This document shows, piece after piece, positions 11,422-22,560 of a DNA stretch of 64,000 nucleotides (position 1 is its first letter; each line of letters starts with the position of its first letter). The notes under the pieces were generated by a model. It had not been told where the DNA came from and did not search any database. It saw nothing but the letters and a program-made list of their open reading frames with translations. The stretch comes from Nematostella vectensis (Eukaryota > Cnidaria > Anthozoa > Actiniaria > Edwardsiidae): contig NC_064048.1 of the NCBI RefSeq assembly GCF_932526225.1, forward strand, positions 3,549,597 to 3,613,596. Reading direction: 5' to 3'. Both the position numbers and the translations under genes were made by a program.

Positions 11422-11490
11422 CTTCGCCATTGGTCAATAGTCGCTGCGAAGTCACGTGTAAGATAGCGCGCGCGAAAGCAAGCAGGCAGT
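11422..11490. repeat. DIRS-like left inverted terminal repeat
   Basis: It contains GCCATTGGTCAATAG (a CCAAT-type dyad), GAAGTCACGTGT (E-box-like CACGTG) and a GCGCGCGCGAAAGCAAGC block. The two parts match, inverted, two separate places at the right end (15595-15636 and 15806-15835). Confidence 0.75.
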
Positions 11491-11554
11491 TTTTGCGTAC
11501 GGATTCGAGCAGGCCGGTCAACGACTCCTTGACCACATCCGAAAAGCATAAACA

Positions 11555-12610
11555 ATGGCAAAAGACGAGGAATTAAACGACGAAATACTACAAGAAGAAC
11601 CGGAGCGAGATGAAAATAGGCTTCTTCGCCAGTTATTGACAACTATGAACGCCAATATGTGCGAAATTAGCGAATCGCTCAGAGCTCTTAAACGTGGCGC
11701 TAATGGCGACCATGAGGCAGACCCTGCCAAAAAAGCCGCAAAGACGGCAAATACTGCTTCGAATGCGAAGCCAGAGGGGATTTCTGACACTGCTAAAGAT
11801 CTTCTAGACTTCAACAATAATGAGAGCAAGGCTGAAGAGCCTAAAGAACAGCATTCCATTCACGAATCTCTGTTAGATGACCTTGCTAAATCGCTCGACA
11901 CGAAGGAGCGAACGGCAGAGGTGGTGAATCAAAAATTGGCTGACGTGGCCAACAAAAGCTGGCTTAAGAAGCTAAGCGAAGAACAGTTAAGGGACACAGC
12001 AGACAAATACCTGCGTCCTAATAACTGTAGTCATGTTGTGGTCCCCAAAGTAAACGAAGAAATCTGGGGAAAATTAACACGACAAGTGAAAACAAAGGAT
12101 GTCAAATTTTCCCGCCTTCAAACCAACATAACCAAGGCTGGCCATATTGCAGTGAAAACTGCGGATTCCTTGCTTAAATTGTCAGCCAAAGCTGACAAAG
12201 AGTTTCTCGCAGAGTTGGGAAACCTTTTAACTCTTTCGACGGATGCTCTGACAATTTTAGGGCATGCTAGTTTTGAGCTATCTCAGCTTCGACGAGATGA
12301 CATAAAGCCTCACCTTAACAAGGAATATGGCGACCTGTGTGCCGCAAGTGTACCGGTGACAGAGTGGTTGTTTGGGGACGGTTTACAAACCAAACTAACT
12401 CACATTCGAGCTGCTAACAACATTGGAAATACTGCCAGTGTTTCTACATTCAATACACCCAACAGTAGGTTTAACAACAGACCTAATAACAGGAATTGTT
12501 TAGCCCGAGCACCGCCGGCTCAGTGTCGGCAGAACTGGCAGAACAACAAAGGCAAGTCGACATTCACCCCACGCGCGAAACAGCGCACGGGTCAACAACA
12601 AAGGAAGTAG
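11555..12610 (+). CDS. DIRS-like element ORF1 (gag-like protein), intact frame
   Basis: This 351-residue open frame starts at an ATG 65 bp inside the left terminal repeat. The N-terminal quarter is acidic and rich in Asp/Glu/Asn (MAKDEELNDEILQEEPERDE), consistent with a coiled, oligomerising segment. The middle is mixed helical (SWLKKLSEEQLRDTADKYLR; LLKLSAKADKEFLAELG). The last 50 residues are basic and rich in Asn, Arg and Gln (RFNNRPNNRN...RTGQQQRK), as expected for a nucleic-acid-binding tail. No CCHC knuckle is present. Position directly before an RT frame identifies it as the ORF1/gag-like product of the DIRS-like element. By analogy with retroelement Gag it would package the RNA, but ORF1 of this group is poorly characterised. 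It is the only uninterrupted reading frame of the element. Confidence 0.75.
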   Translation: MAKDEELNDEILQEEPERDENRLLRQLLTTMNANMCEISESLRALKRGANGDHEADPAKKAAKTANTASNAKPEGISDTAKDLLDFNNNESKAEEPKEQHSIHESLLDDLAKSLDTKERTAEVVNQKLADVANKSWLKKLSEEQLRDTADKYLRPNNCSHVVVPKVNEEIWGKLTRQVKTKDVKFSRLQTNITKAGHIAVKTADSLLKLSAKADKEFLAELGNLLTLSTDALTILGHASFELSQLRRDDIKPHLNKEYGDLCAASVPVTEWLFGDGLQTKLTHIRAANNIGNTASVSTFNTPNSRFNNRPNNRNCLARAPPAQCRQNWQNNKGKSTFTPRAKQRTGQQQRK

Positions 12611-12734
12611 ATTCCGTAGATGTTGTTTTACAGTCGAGGTGAGCGAATTTGAGTCCCTTGTACCGTCACTTGTCGAGGTATACAGGCTTAAAGCCAAATA
12701 GTTTCTAGCGGGCCAACTTCCATTTTATATTAAT

Positions 12735-14725
12735 GTGTGGAAAACACTTACCTCTGACCCAGAAATTTTGGAAACTGTGGCGGGACAGCACATCGATTTT
12801 ACCACAATTCCTGAACAAACTAATCCTCCTTTTCAGCCAACATGGCATGACAGTGGGGCAGAGTTAATAGACACAGAGGTGCACAACCTTGTCGCATCAG
12901 GTGTCATAGTAGAGACTAGTCACGAACAGGGCGAATTTATCTCCCCTATCTTTTTCCGACCCAAATCAGATGGTTTGCAACGCATGATACTCAATCTAAA
13001 ACAATTAAACAAATTTGTGGCTTACCACCATTTTAAAATGGACACTATCTCTACAGCAATTGACATGATGAAACCTGACTGTTACATGTGCTCAGTGGAC
13101 TTAAAATACGCCTATTATTCAGTTGCAATTGCACCAGAACATCAAAAATTTCTTAAGTTTTCTTGGCGCGGTAAACTTTACCAGTACACATGTTTTCCAA
13201 ATGGCCTGGCTTTTTGCCCTAGAAAATTTACCAGGCTACTTAAGCCTGTATACTCGACACTTCGACAATGTCGTCACCTTTCGGTGGCCTATATCGATGA
13301 TTCCATCCTGCAGGCCGACAGCTATGAACTTTGTGTTGAGAATGTCATTGATACTCTTACACTATTTAACAAACTTGGCTGTTGTACATCCAGAAAAGTC
13401 AGTTCTAGTGCCCACTCAGAAATTGGTTTTCCTTGGGTTTATACTAGACTCTACATCTATGACAGTGTCTCTAACACCTGATAAAGCTACCAAACTTAAA
13501 GAAACCTGTCATTTACTCTTGCTTAAAAAACGGCCATCAATCAGAGAAGTGGCTAAAGTTCTGGGGATGATAACTTCTAGCTTTCACGGCATACTTTATG
13601 GTCCATTACACTACCGATATCTTGAGATGGACAAACACACAGGCCCTTAAAACTAACAAGGGTAATTTTGACAGCCATATGAGCTTATCACCAGAGGCAA
13701 TAGAAGACCTTAATTGGTGGATATGTTCAGTTGAGAACGAATGTAAACCAGTCCGCCATGGGAAGATACAACTTACTATAGCTACTGCTTCTTCAAAAAA
13801 GGGGTGGGGGTGCACAGTGCAGGATACTCCCACGGGCGTAACTGGACCCTATCTGAAGCAGAATACCAGATAAACTACCTTGAGATCAAGGCAGTCTTTT
13901 TGGCTTTACAAGCATTCTCACATATTGTCTCTCACAAATGTGTAAAAATGTTTGTTGATAATACAACTGCTGTAGCGTGTATCAACCAATTGGGAACCTG
14001 CCATTCTAGAGAGATAAATGCACTTGTGATACAAATTTGGACTTGGTGCATTGAACATGATACCTGGATAACTGTCGCTCATATTCCCGGGAAAGAAAAT
14101 ATCATTGCAGATAGCGAGTCTAGAAAACAAAGAAGGGAAACAGAGTGGGCTTTAGACACTGACATATATACAGCCACAGTGGCTAAACTTCAGATAAAGC
14201 CTGACATTGATCTATTTGCATCAAGGCTTAATTTTTAATGCAGAGTCTATATCTTATATCAACCTGACCCAGGGGCATATGCTGTTAATGCATTTCATAC
14301 CTCCTGGAAAAACCTGTGTTTTTATGCATTTTCCCCCATTCAGCATTATTCAGAAAGTTCTGAGTAAAATTTCTGAGGGCCAGGCAACTGGTATCCTAGT
14401 TGCCCCTTATTGGCCGACCCAACCATGGTGGCCATTTCTTGCAAGTTTACTTATAGAACCACCTCTTATTTTACCCAGAAAGAAGAACACCCTGTACTTA
14501 CCATCCAGTCCAGAGCTGAGACATCCACTCCACAAGACCCTACAGTTGTTGGCTTGCCCCTTGTCAGGGAACTGCACACAAGTCACGGCCTTTCAGCATC
14601 AGCTTCCGAAATTATCCTCCAGGGATGGAGGTCAGGAACACAGAAACAGTATCACTCATATCTCAAACGGTGGAATGTTTACTGTAGTCAACGGGAGATT
14701 AATCCACTTTCGGCATCTGTGATTT
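12735..14725 (+). pseudogene. DIRS-like reverse transcriptase / RNase H, frameshifted
   Basis: From 12735 the frame encodes RT palm and fingers: SPIFFRPKSDGLQRMILNLK, CSVDLKYAYYSV (first catalytic Asp), FPNGLAFCPRKFTR and the catalytic AYIDD box near 13290. The frame then shifts three times, near 13380, 13640 and 13803. After these come the RT thumb (FLGFILDSTSMTVSLTPDK), the start of RNase H (IATASSKKGWG), EIKAVFLALQAF, FVDNTTAVACINQLG and AHIPGKENIIADSESR. The first RNase H catalytic Asp, usually in a TDAS-like motif, reads TAS here. A stop near 14236 is followed in another frame (14207-14722) by the conserved post-RNase H region of this group (QATGILVAPYWPTQPWWPF). This copy cannot make a single RT/RH protein. 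It overlaps the recombinase frame by about 300 bp. Confidence 0.82.
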
Positions 14726-15543
14726 ATGGACTGAACTTCCTGGGTGTCTTGTACGAGGAACAGCTTCAATACAGTGCTATCAATACAGCTCGTTCAGCAT
14801 TATCTTCAGTTATATTGCCACCTGGAGGTGGTACGGTTGGGACAAACCCATTGGTCACAAGATTTGTCAGAGGAGTATATAATGCACGCCCAACATTCCC
14901 AAGATATCAGGAAATATGGGATGTTGCTGTTGTTCTCAGTTACCTGAAGACCCTACACCCTCAAGACAAATTATCCCTTATGGAACTGACAATGAAGACT
15001 GCAATGTTAATTGCCTTATTGTCGGGCCAGCGTTGCCAAACTCTACGTGCATTGGATATATCCACAATGGACTTAACAGATAAACATTGTATATTTTACA
15101 TACAAGAACTTTTGAAATCCTCAAGGCCTTATAAACACTTCGGACGCCTGGAACTTAAAGCGTATGAGAATGACAAGCGATTATGTGTTGTTACTGTCAT
15201 CAAAGAATATGTTGAAAGAACAAAGTTGTTGAGGGGCAACGACTCTCGTTTCCTTATAAGCTTTTAAAAGCCCCATAAGCCAATTTCCACTGACACTATC
15301 GGTCGATGGCTTAAGAAAGTTCTTGCAAAGTCTGGTATCAACATCAATAAGTACAGCGCCCACAGTACACGTTCTGCAATAATGTCAGCTGGGAAAACTG
15401 CAAACATATCCATTAAGACCATAATGGATGCCGCAGGATGGTCTAATGTAGGAACTTTCAGAACATACTATGACAAACCAATAACCCAAGAGCCAGATAA
15501 TTTTGGTGTTAACCTGTTACATGCAGTGGACTCTGATGTTTAA
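14410..15543 (+). pseudogene. DIRS-like tyrosine recombinase with one in-frame stop
   Basis: The frame runs from 14410 to the TAA at 15265-15267 and continues, still in frame, to 15543. The N-terminal part has the SAM-like helices of tyrosine recombinases (SASEIILQGWRSGTQKQYHS; YLKRWNVYC). The catalytic half shows the four signature positions in order: Arg in SGQRCQTL, HxxR in SAHSTRSA, the Trp of AAGWSN and the nucleophile Tyr in FRTYYDKP. The stop lies between the first Arg and HxxR (FLISF, stop, KPHKPIS). In an active element this enzyme would insert the circular DNA copy by strand exchange without target duplication. A single base change explains the stop, so the copy may be fairly young. 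Confidence 0.85.
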
Positions 15544-15594
15544 TGTGATAATAAAAACCTTACTGAGAATTGCTCATGACCATTTGCTTTATAA

Positions 15595-15925
15595 TCTCAC
15601 ACGTGACTTCGCAGCAACTATTGACCAATGGCGAAGTAGAGTTTAGAAATTAAAAGAGACTTACCTGTAAGGTGAAGTTTGATTGTAATTTTACGAGCTA
15701 TTGGGCAGGAGCGGAGAAGTCACGTGGCCTCCTTTTTTTATTTATACAAATATTGTACCCTACCCTATCCATTATAATCATAAATGGCCATTCGCAACTT
15801 TAAATACTGCCTGCTTGCTTTCGCGCGCGCTATCTCACACGTGACTTTTCAGCTCCTGCCAAATAGCTCTTAGAATTACAATTAAACTTCACCTTACAGG
15901 TAAGTCTCGTTTAATTTCTAAAGTA
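15595..15925. repeat. DIRS-like right end: complementary region and inverted repeat
   Basis: 15595-15636 pairs with the left terminus at 11422-11463, and 15806-15835 pairs with 11461-11490. 15640-15725 and 15836-15925 are inverted copies of one another, giving a large hairpin with CTTACCTGTAAGGTGAAG / CTTCACCTTACAGGTAAG arms. Confidence 0.75.
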
Positions 15926-16106
15926 TGTAGCATTCTCGGAAAGTGCTAAAATATATTCTTGTATAATTATTTACACTGAGGTGGCGTTACGCTAAGTTAT
16001 TGCAAATTGTGCTGGCTCTACGGGCAGGCGTGCGACACCACAGGGTACCCGCGCAATGACCAAAAAACCAGAGTCGCATAGTTATTATACCATTTTTCTA
16101 TATAGT

Positions 16107-18612
16107 CCGGTCGCTTAGTGTTTCAATCTATACATAGCGGACAAAAGCACCAAACTTGGCATAAAGATAGCCAAAAGAATGCTAATTGATATTGAGACCG
16201 GTGCCCACCGGTACCACTTGAGAATTTCGTGTAATAACGGAATACAAATTAGAAAAAAGCGTCCATCACGGGCTTCCTATGATGAAATTTAAAAGACATT
16301 GTATTTCCAAAACTAAGGCGAAATATCTTACTGTTTTTATCTAGTAGGGGAAATATAACGCTATTTGTTAATATTTGAAGATAAAACTGTCGTCGGCTGC
16401 ATTAAAACGCTTTATCAAAGAGAAAAAGTTTTCAAGGCTAGACCCAATCCTCCTCACGGTGATCCAAGATGGCGGCTTATATTGGCATAGTATACGCTGT
16501 AAGTACCTCATAAAATCGCGTATTTTAGGTGAAAAAAATTCTAATTCTTTATGTATCAAGGACTTACAATGTCAATAACCTACTAAATATGAACTTTTGT
16601 CTTGAATTTATATGTATTTCTTCAGGGGCTCATAAGTAGGGGCAATCATCTGTATTATATAATTGTCACTGCGTTTCCTAGGATCAGGCTATTTTTAGAC
16701 GCACGGATTAGCCAATCAGATAACAGGACGGAAAAATTGACTTTGTCTCAAGGAATCCAAAATGGCGGTCGAGAAAGGGAAAAACAACGCTTGCTATTAA
16801 AAGTCTTCCTACGTCGTCAAATGCCTTCTTATTTCTGGATCCTTTTTGTCGCAGAGAAAGAAACATTTATTTACTAGCCTTGGACTATTTATTTCTCCAT
16901 AAGTGGACTTAAACGTTGTTACGAGGACGTTTTTTCTTTCTCTTGCAAAGCAATAAATTCGAAAATAAGTGATCATTTGTTTCGATCTCAAAATTCTCTC
17001 GCTGAGAGGCCATATTATCATTTATAAGGTGCTTGATACTGCTAGTTAACTAACAATAGTGTAAGAATTAACATACGGAAGATTATGTCTTGTTTTTTGT
17101 TTTCACAAATTTGCGGTATTAATGCTCGAAAGCCTTTAAGAACGAAAAAAGGTGACAAGAAGAGAGGAACTGCGAAAAAAAAATAACACAGTGCTTATTT
17201 CTCCCTACGTGTGCATTATAGTGACGTGGCGCATGCTTTTAACAGGATAGCAACCAACCTCCAACGAATCGCCGCAGCAATAGAGGACTGTTACTAACTT
17301 AAAGATGTCTTAATGATGTCCTCAGGGATGGAAAAAGCCGTGGAGCATAAGTAAAGGGAAGGTCTCCAGGAAGCGAGAGAGGATGATAAAAAAAAGTGTA
17401 GAGCTTTTGGCAGGCTTATAGAAAAATATATAATATATTATCAGAATATATAAGTGGAAGCTGTTGAAAATGGTACGTACCTTTTTTGTGATGTCTCCAC
17501 AATACGCATGAGACACGCTTGGGAGATTTCGGGGATGAGAAATCCTTTAACCGAGTTTTACTAAAGGACAGAGTTTTAGAGGTTTTTTTGATCGGCGGAC
17601 CGTGATTGTAATAAAGGGAAAAAAGTCATTCTGCAATAAACTGAAAGAGACTTTTCAGAATGATGCGCGTACGCTAGCTTTTGTACAGGGTCCGCTGGGA
17701 TTTCTTTTCCAAACAGAAGATTTTTCCTCCGACGGTGCTATAAACAAGTGTACAAAAACTCTAGTGTCAACGGTACTAGCGTCAACCTTAGGACACGTTT
17801 AGGCCAAAACCTGACGTAAGCCAGAACTAATGTGGGTTGTAAACGATCAGATGGTCTTGAGCACCATATCCGTAAACGCCAGCCACCTCTGCCGATCTAT
17901 ATACTGGCCGCTTTGGCCCGTAACTAGCATGGGGTAAAGCAATTGTGATAATTTGATTTAAAAATAACATATGGCCGTAATGGAATGATAAACAAATGAT
18001 CCGAGTTGTCATGGTATATTTTATTAATGCACAACAGGCTATGAAAAATCTCCCTCATCGGTAGCTGATTTTTTTCCTGGTGACGGGCCTATTAATTACA
18101 GCCGCGCTGGTTGAATCATCCCTTAATATAATGCTTAGACCGCTCATTGAAAGAAATTTTTTGGTGAAATTCATGTGCACCATCTATTGTACTTATTTGA
18201 TGGACGGAAATCAGTCATATTATAATTATATTTGTATGTTAGCAAGAGGGATGTAAAAAAAGGCCGCGCGGAGCCTGGGTTCCAGTACATTTCCTTCTTC
18301 AGATGTAGCTTTTTATAGCTATTTATGCGTTTTATTGTTCGGAATTCGATAGAGTACAGCGATAGAAATCGTTTTCAAATATGTGCATTTTTATCTTTTT
18401 TGCCTCATGAAAAGGTATGAAAATCTCACCAGGGTACTCACAACACCAGATTTCTTTCAAAAATTCCTCTTTATCTATGGATCCGCTAACAATACCGGTG
18501 GGCACCGGTCTCAATATTAATTACCATCTCATAGGCTATAATTATACCAAGTTTGGTGCTTTTGTCCGCTGTGTATAGATTGAGCTTTTTTTGTGCGCTA
18601 AGCGACCCGACT
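16107..18612. mobile_element. Nonautonomous TIR element, about 2.5 kb
   Basis: The two ends are inverted repeats of about 120 bp. The left starts near GTCCGGTCGCTTAGTG at 16107 and includes GCGGACAAAAGCACCAAAC and GAGACCGGTGCCCACCGGT. The right (about 18490-18612) is the complement, ending GCGCTAAGCGACCCGAC. The right-hand 400 bp (about 18200-18612) is also repeated, inverted, at 63570-63970. The interior has only short open frames and no transposase motif. An ATCCAAGATGGCGGC-like segment appears near 16463. Confidence 0.65.
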
Positions 18613-18829
18613 AACCCTGCGAGCACCCCGTCATTATGCGAGACCGAGCATTTTTAGTTGTTGAATAAATCGAGCAGGGAGCACATCGAAGAATACAATG
18701 CGAGCACGGCGAAAAAAATAGAGCATTAGCCGAAAACTCCGGGCACATCGAAATTTCGGGGGACCATTCGGGGGCCCTACTATGGGCGCTGATGGCCTCA
18801 GCCCCTGCAACAAAAAGGTAGCATAGATT
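18613..18829. other. No gene seen
   Basis: GC-richer filler with the word GCGAGCAC or close variants recurring near 18617 and 18700. No coding potential is recognised. Confidence 0.35.
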
Positions 18830-20230
18830 GGCTAAACCAATACCAGAATGTAGGAACGTTAATTGCCCATACTTTTAAGCCCTTAGTCACTGTATAAATT
18901 CAACGGACTATGATGCAGAAATCAGACCCCACACCCTCTAACCCTCCCACCTTCTACCTCCTACACCATCCCTGAGAGAATTGTAAATACTTGTAGATGC
19001 TCGTCATTTTAATAAGGGTTTCTGCAGCTATACATCGTGCTCTATCCTGCCCTAAAACATTATATTTTCTTACATCTATTTATTAAATCATCAAATCCGC
19101 GAACACTGTTCTCATTCTAAAAGGCATTGCATCCTTTACTTGTGCTTTTCCATCTAATGAGTTGCAAGGCTTGTCCACATCCGGTCGTTTCTGTTGATGA
19201 ACAAATATTATAATCAGTTATTTAACCAGACCCCCTCCCCTCCCCCCTCTGTAGGGTCCAAATTTAAAAGAAAAAGATAGAGGAAAGGACGAAGCACCTT
19301 GTGGAAAGTTTGGGATGGGAGGCTGGGGAAAAAAAGGGAGTGGGGGGAGGGTATGGTGAGGAGTACTTCCATAAAAAACTTTTTTTGTCAACTTTAGCAT
19401 TAATTTTTCTGCTAGAATAATGCAATATTGCTTTTCTTATTAACCGTGTGCTCACGTGCTTGTGATTGTTCAGAAATACCATTTCTACCATTCCCTATTT
19501 TTTTTTAGCTATAAATGCCTTGTTCCAAGAGCCTTATGAAACCTCCCCTTGGCACGCCCCTGTGAAAGGCTGAAAACTTCAACAATAATCAACTGAGCCT
19601 AACTATTTATTTAAATTATAGCCTTGTCAATATACTAGGTCTTCACTCACATGATGTACGTATTTGGGTTGTTGCTATTTCACTTTCTTCCAAAAAAGCG
19701 ACGACGACGGCGGCGACGACGACGGTAATAATATCGACGACGCCTTCGACGACGCCTTCGACGACGGCCAAAAATTGGATCCGCCGCCCTTCCTCCTTCC
19801 TTCGCATCGCTTTGAAGACAAGAAAGACAATTCTTTAGAATGATTTTCATATTGTCTTTAAAAGAATCGTCAACAGGTTTGCTTAGCGCAATTCACGGCC
19901 CGATAGTCAAATGTGAGTCACATCAACCAACGATTAACGACAGCGAATAACGACATAAACAAAAATTATAACAGATGGTTGAACGATGAAAAGAATAATT
20001 GAGGTAGGTATTTCATCTGGTCCTTCTAATATAATGCAAAGCAATATTTCATACCTCTCTTTAAGCTGTCCGCCCTGAACATCTGCAACCTCACTATCTT
20101 CATCATCGTTGTCATCATCTTTTCCGGCAAGTTCTGCATTCTCTGGCTCTTCCTCCTCGTCTTCAGCAACCTCTGTCTCTAACCCTGGGTCGTTTTCAGC
20201 TTGATCTTCAATGAACTCTGCTTTCAAATC
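18830..20230 (-). repeat. Inverted segmental duplication, right arm (partner 2558-3930)
   Basis: This arm covers most of gene F and about 850 bp of its 3' flank. It matches the left arm in reverse orientation through at least five separate landmarks, with small indels. F in this arm is intact, so the copy at 2.6 kb is the derived, broken one. Confidence 0.65.
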
Positions 20231-20326
20231 AGGCTGGTCTTGTGATTGGTCCGTAGCTTCGTCACGTGGCTCACACGTGACTGAAATAACCAATCCCAGC
20301 AGAAGGATGAGTGCAAGCCCTCTCAT
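19680..20326 (-). CDS. Gene F: secreted acidic-propiece, poly-Arg C-terminus protein (two coding exons)
   Basis: Coding exons are 20055-20326 and 19680-19809 (spliced 402 nt, 133 aa). The donor AG|GTATGA and acceptor TTCAAAG|C give a phase-2 intron, and the joined codon is AGC. The N-terminus MRGLALILLLGLVISVTC is a signal peptide. Residues of about 19-90 are strongly acidic (EDEEEEPEN; DDDNDDEDSE). Exon 3 gives SDAKEGGRAADPIFG, then 11 Arg, YYY, 9 Arg and FFGRK-stop. The C-terminal Gly-Arg-Lys looks like an amidation signal. An upstream noncoding exon with TATA and CCAAT boxes is visible at 21.08-21.18 kb, and the acceptor TGTTTAG at 20350 opens the coding exon's 5' UTR. An AATAAA (minus) lies near 19609. 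The plan matches genes A-E, so F is a diverged family member. Function is not known. A cationic effector or nucleic-acid/polyanion binder is an inference. Confidence 0.82.
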
Positions 20327-21081
20327 GGTGAAGGAAGGCCTCTGTCTCTCTAAACAAACAAAAAATATTGATAAAGGCTAAGCGCACCGCCATTTGCGCT
20401 CCCACACAATCACAGTCAATAAAGTATCAGAACGCGCGTTGCATGGTTCACTATTTCGGAATAATGGACATTAGTGTATGCTTGGCGGGAACTTTATAAG
20501 AACGCGCGTTCTGATTGGTTCGCTATCTCGGAATAATGGACAGTATTCACCGCTAAAACTCCGAATAATGAGCCAATTTTGAAAGTGACCATTAAAACCT
20601 GCTTGTGCACCCGAATTTATCGAGCATGAAGAAACATCAAATTAGCACTTTAACCTGCAATAAATCTAAATGATAATGTATGAATGATAGAAAAATGATA
20701 GGAAAACCGGCTTGAATCTTCAAACTGTCTGGAGCGCCGCGTGCGACCGTATGCAAGCTAGTTTACTTTGATCGTAATATTACTAAAATACAAACTATGA
20801 AAAATCGAATAAGTCGCAGCTATTACAGAAGGATAGGCTGTTATTTGGTCCAAGTATGATATCTGAAACGTGCGCATTGCGCGAGTTACAGCAAAAAAGG
20901 CAGCTTGGCCTAGACGCGCTTTGGCTAGCTTGGAGTTTCTTTCGAGTCACCTGGAATAGCTGTATTCTAAAACAACTATTCGCAGAATAAATCAGAGGCT
21001 TTTTTGATTTGATTTTTCTCTTGATTTTCTGCGTTTACCTGCCAAAACACATGTTTTGAGTACATAAAGTTGTTATCTTAC

Positions 21082-21143
21082 CTTACGTTCTACGTTCGCA
21101 CGAATTTGCAGACGTCTTCAGTAGAACGCAGCAAGCTAAGACT
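21082..21143 (-). other. Gene F noncoding first exon (predicted)
   Basis: On the minus strand, the sequence downstream of a TATA box ends in GAACGTAAG|GTAAGATAAC, a good splice donor at 21081-21080. The start is placed about 30 nt below the TATA box. It would splice over about 730 bp to the acceptor at 20350, just before the ATG of gene F. A copy of this exon and promoter is found without a gene at about 32.1-32.2 kb. Confidence 0.55.
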
Positions 21144-21168
21144 CTGATACAAGTTGAAAGTTGCACCG

Positions 21169-21184
21169 TATTTATAATCATTGG
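21169..21184 (-). promoter_or_regulatory. Gene F promoter: TATA box and CCAAT box
   Basis: On the minus strand, CCAAT (21184-21180) is followed directly by GATTATAAATAC with a TATA core at 21177-21169. It lies about 30 bp upstream of the predicted first exon. Confidence 0.5.
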
Positions 21185-21217
21185 TCTTCACCCTTACAAC
21201 CCCTGTATAGAAATGCA

Positions 21218-22560
21218 TAACAGGAAAAATCCGTCGAGCCTAAAATAACATACAATATCACAAAGAAGCCAAAAAAGCGGAACAAAAATTTAAAGTTTTT
21301 AAATTTTGGGCTATCAAAGAAATACTTGAACTGGAATTACGTGAAATGGATTCCTTTCAAATGTCGGAGTTATGGAACTGTGCTCGTTTAAGAGAAAAAT
21401 GTTTTCAATTTATAAAGCGAAAATTGCAAAAATACTTTTATTTCAAGACTTATTTACAACTTTGCAAACTTACGAGCTAATAATGATCACTCAGACGTAA
21501 GTCGATTTCTCCCTTATTTGGTAATGATTAATGAAGTGATCTTGTCATAGATGTATTTATAATGGTCGCAATTTACGAGCTCAGACTTAATTAAAGTCAC
21601 TCGCGTAAGTCTGAGAGTGGCTGAGTGCAAAGCACTTGAATCTTTGCTTAGTTGCGCGTAGTTTAGAAATAACGTAGTTCAGTCCGAACTAATTGTCGCA
21701 ATAATTGCTTGGGAATCCAGTAAATTCAAATTATTAGGAAAGAAAAAAAAAGGGAACAAGTTAATTCTAGAGCTTTTCTAGGTCACATTTCCATAAAATT
21801 AGGAACTTTTAAATTTTAGCCATGAAAATGTTTATAAAGTGTTTGTTGCTCGCTTTCTCTTTCAAAAACAAACCACAATGCTTTCTCGTCTTTTTGGTGA
21901 GGAGAATAAACAACAACAATATATTTATAATCTATAAACTCGCCAAGGAAAAATCCGTCGAGCCTAAAATAACATACAATATCACAAAGAAGCCAAAAAA
22001 GCGGAACAAAAATTTAAAGTTTTTAAATTTTGGGCTATCAAAGAAATACTTGAACTGGAATTACGTGAAATGGATTCCTTTCAAATGTCGGAGTTATGGA
22101 ACTGTGCTCGTTTAAGAGAAAAATGTTTTCAATTTATAAAGCGAAAATTGCAAAAATACTTTTATTTCAAGACTTATTTACAACTTTGCAAACTTACGAG
22201 CTAATAATGATCACTCAGACGTAAGTCGATTTCTCCCTTATTTGGTAATGATTGATGAAGTGATCTTATCATAGATGTATTTATAATGGTCGCAATTTAC
22301 GAGCTCAGACTTAATTAAAGTCACTCGCGTAAGTCTGAGAGTGGCTGAGTGCAAAGCACTTGAATCTTTGCTTAGTTGCGCGTGTTTAGAAATAACGTAG
22401 TTCAGTCCTTCTGAACTAATTGTCGCAATAATTGCTTGGGAATTCAGTAAATTCAAATTATTAGGAAAGAAAAAAAGGGGAACAAGTTAATTCTAGAGCT
22501 TTTCTAGGTCACATTTCCATAAAATTAGGAACTTTTAAATTTTAGCCATGAAAATGTTTA
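21218..22560. repeat. Tandem direct duplication, two units of about 725 bp (third copy 32.26-32.99 kb)
   Basis: The run GAAAAATCCGTCGAGCCTAA at about 21225 recurs at about 21948 and again near 32266. Each unit carries GCGGAACAAAAATTTAAAG, TTACGAGCTAATAATGAT and an ATGAAAATGTTTATAAAGTG segment near its end. The open frames inside (for example MKMFIKCLLLAFSFKNKPQ) are shared by all copies but short, with no downstream extension I can support. I treat this as noncoding duplicated DNA. Confidence 0.7.

Larger units (their letters stand above)
11422..15925 (+). mobile_element. DIRS-like tyrosine-recombinase retrotransposon, nearly complete but frameshifted
   Basis: The element holds, in order, a gag-like ORF1, reverse transcriptase, RNase H and a tyrosine recombinase. 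That gene set defines DIRS-type retrotransposons, which integrate by recombinase rather than by DDE integrase. Its ends are inverted, not direct, repeats. 11422-11463 pairs with 15595-15636 (42 nt, two mismatches), and 11461-11490 pairs exactly with 15806-15835. The right end itself folds back: 15640-15725 is repeated inverted at 15836-15925 (for example GACTTACCTGTAAGGTGAAG against its complement). This split inverted arrangement fits the inverted terminal repeat plus internal complementary region of DIRS1-like elements. RT/RH frameshifts and a stop in the recombinase make this copy inactive. Confidence 0.85.

Noticed and set aside
21822-22115. 97-codon frame MKMFIKCLLLAFSF... as a secreted peptide gene
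   Set aside because: The copies at 22548 and 32868 diverge or stop after about 40 codons, and the frame crosses a tandem-repeat junction.
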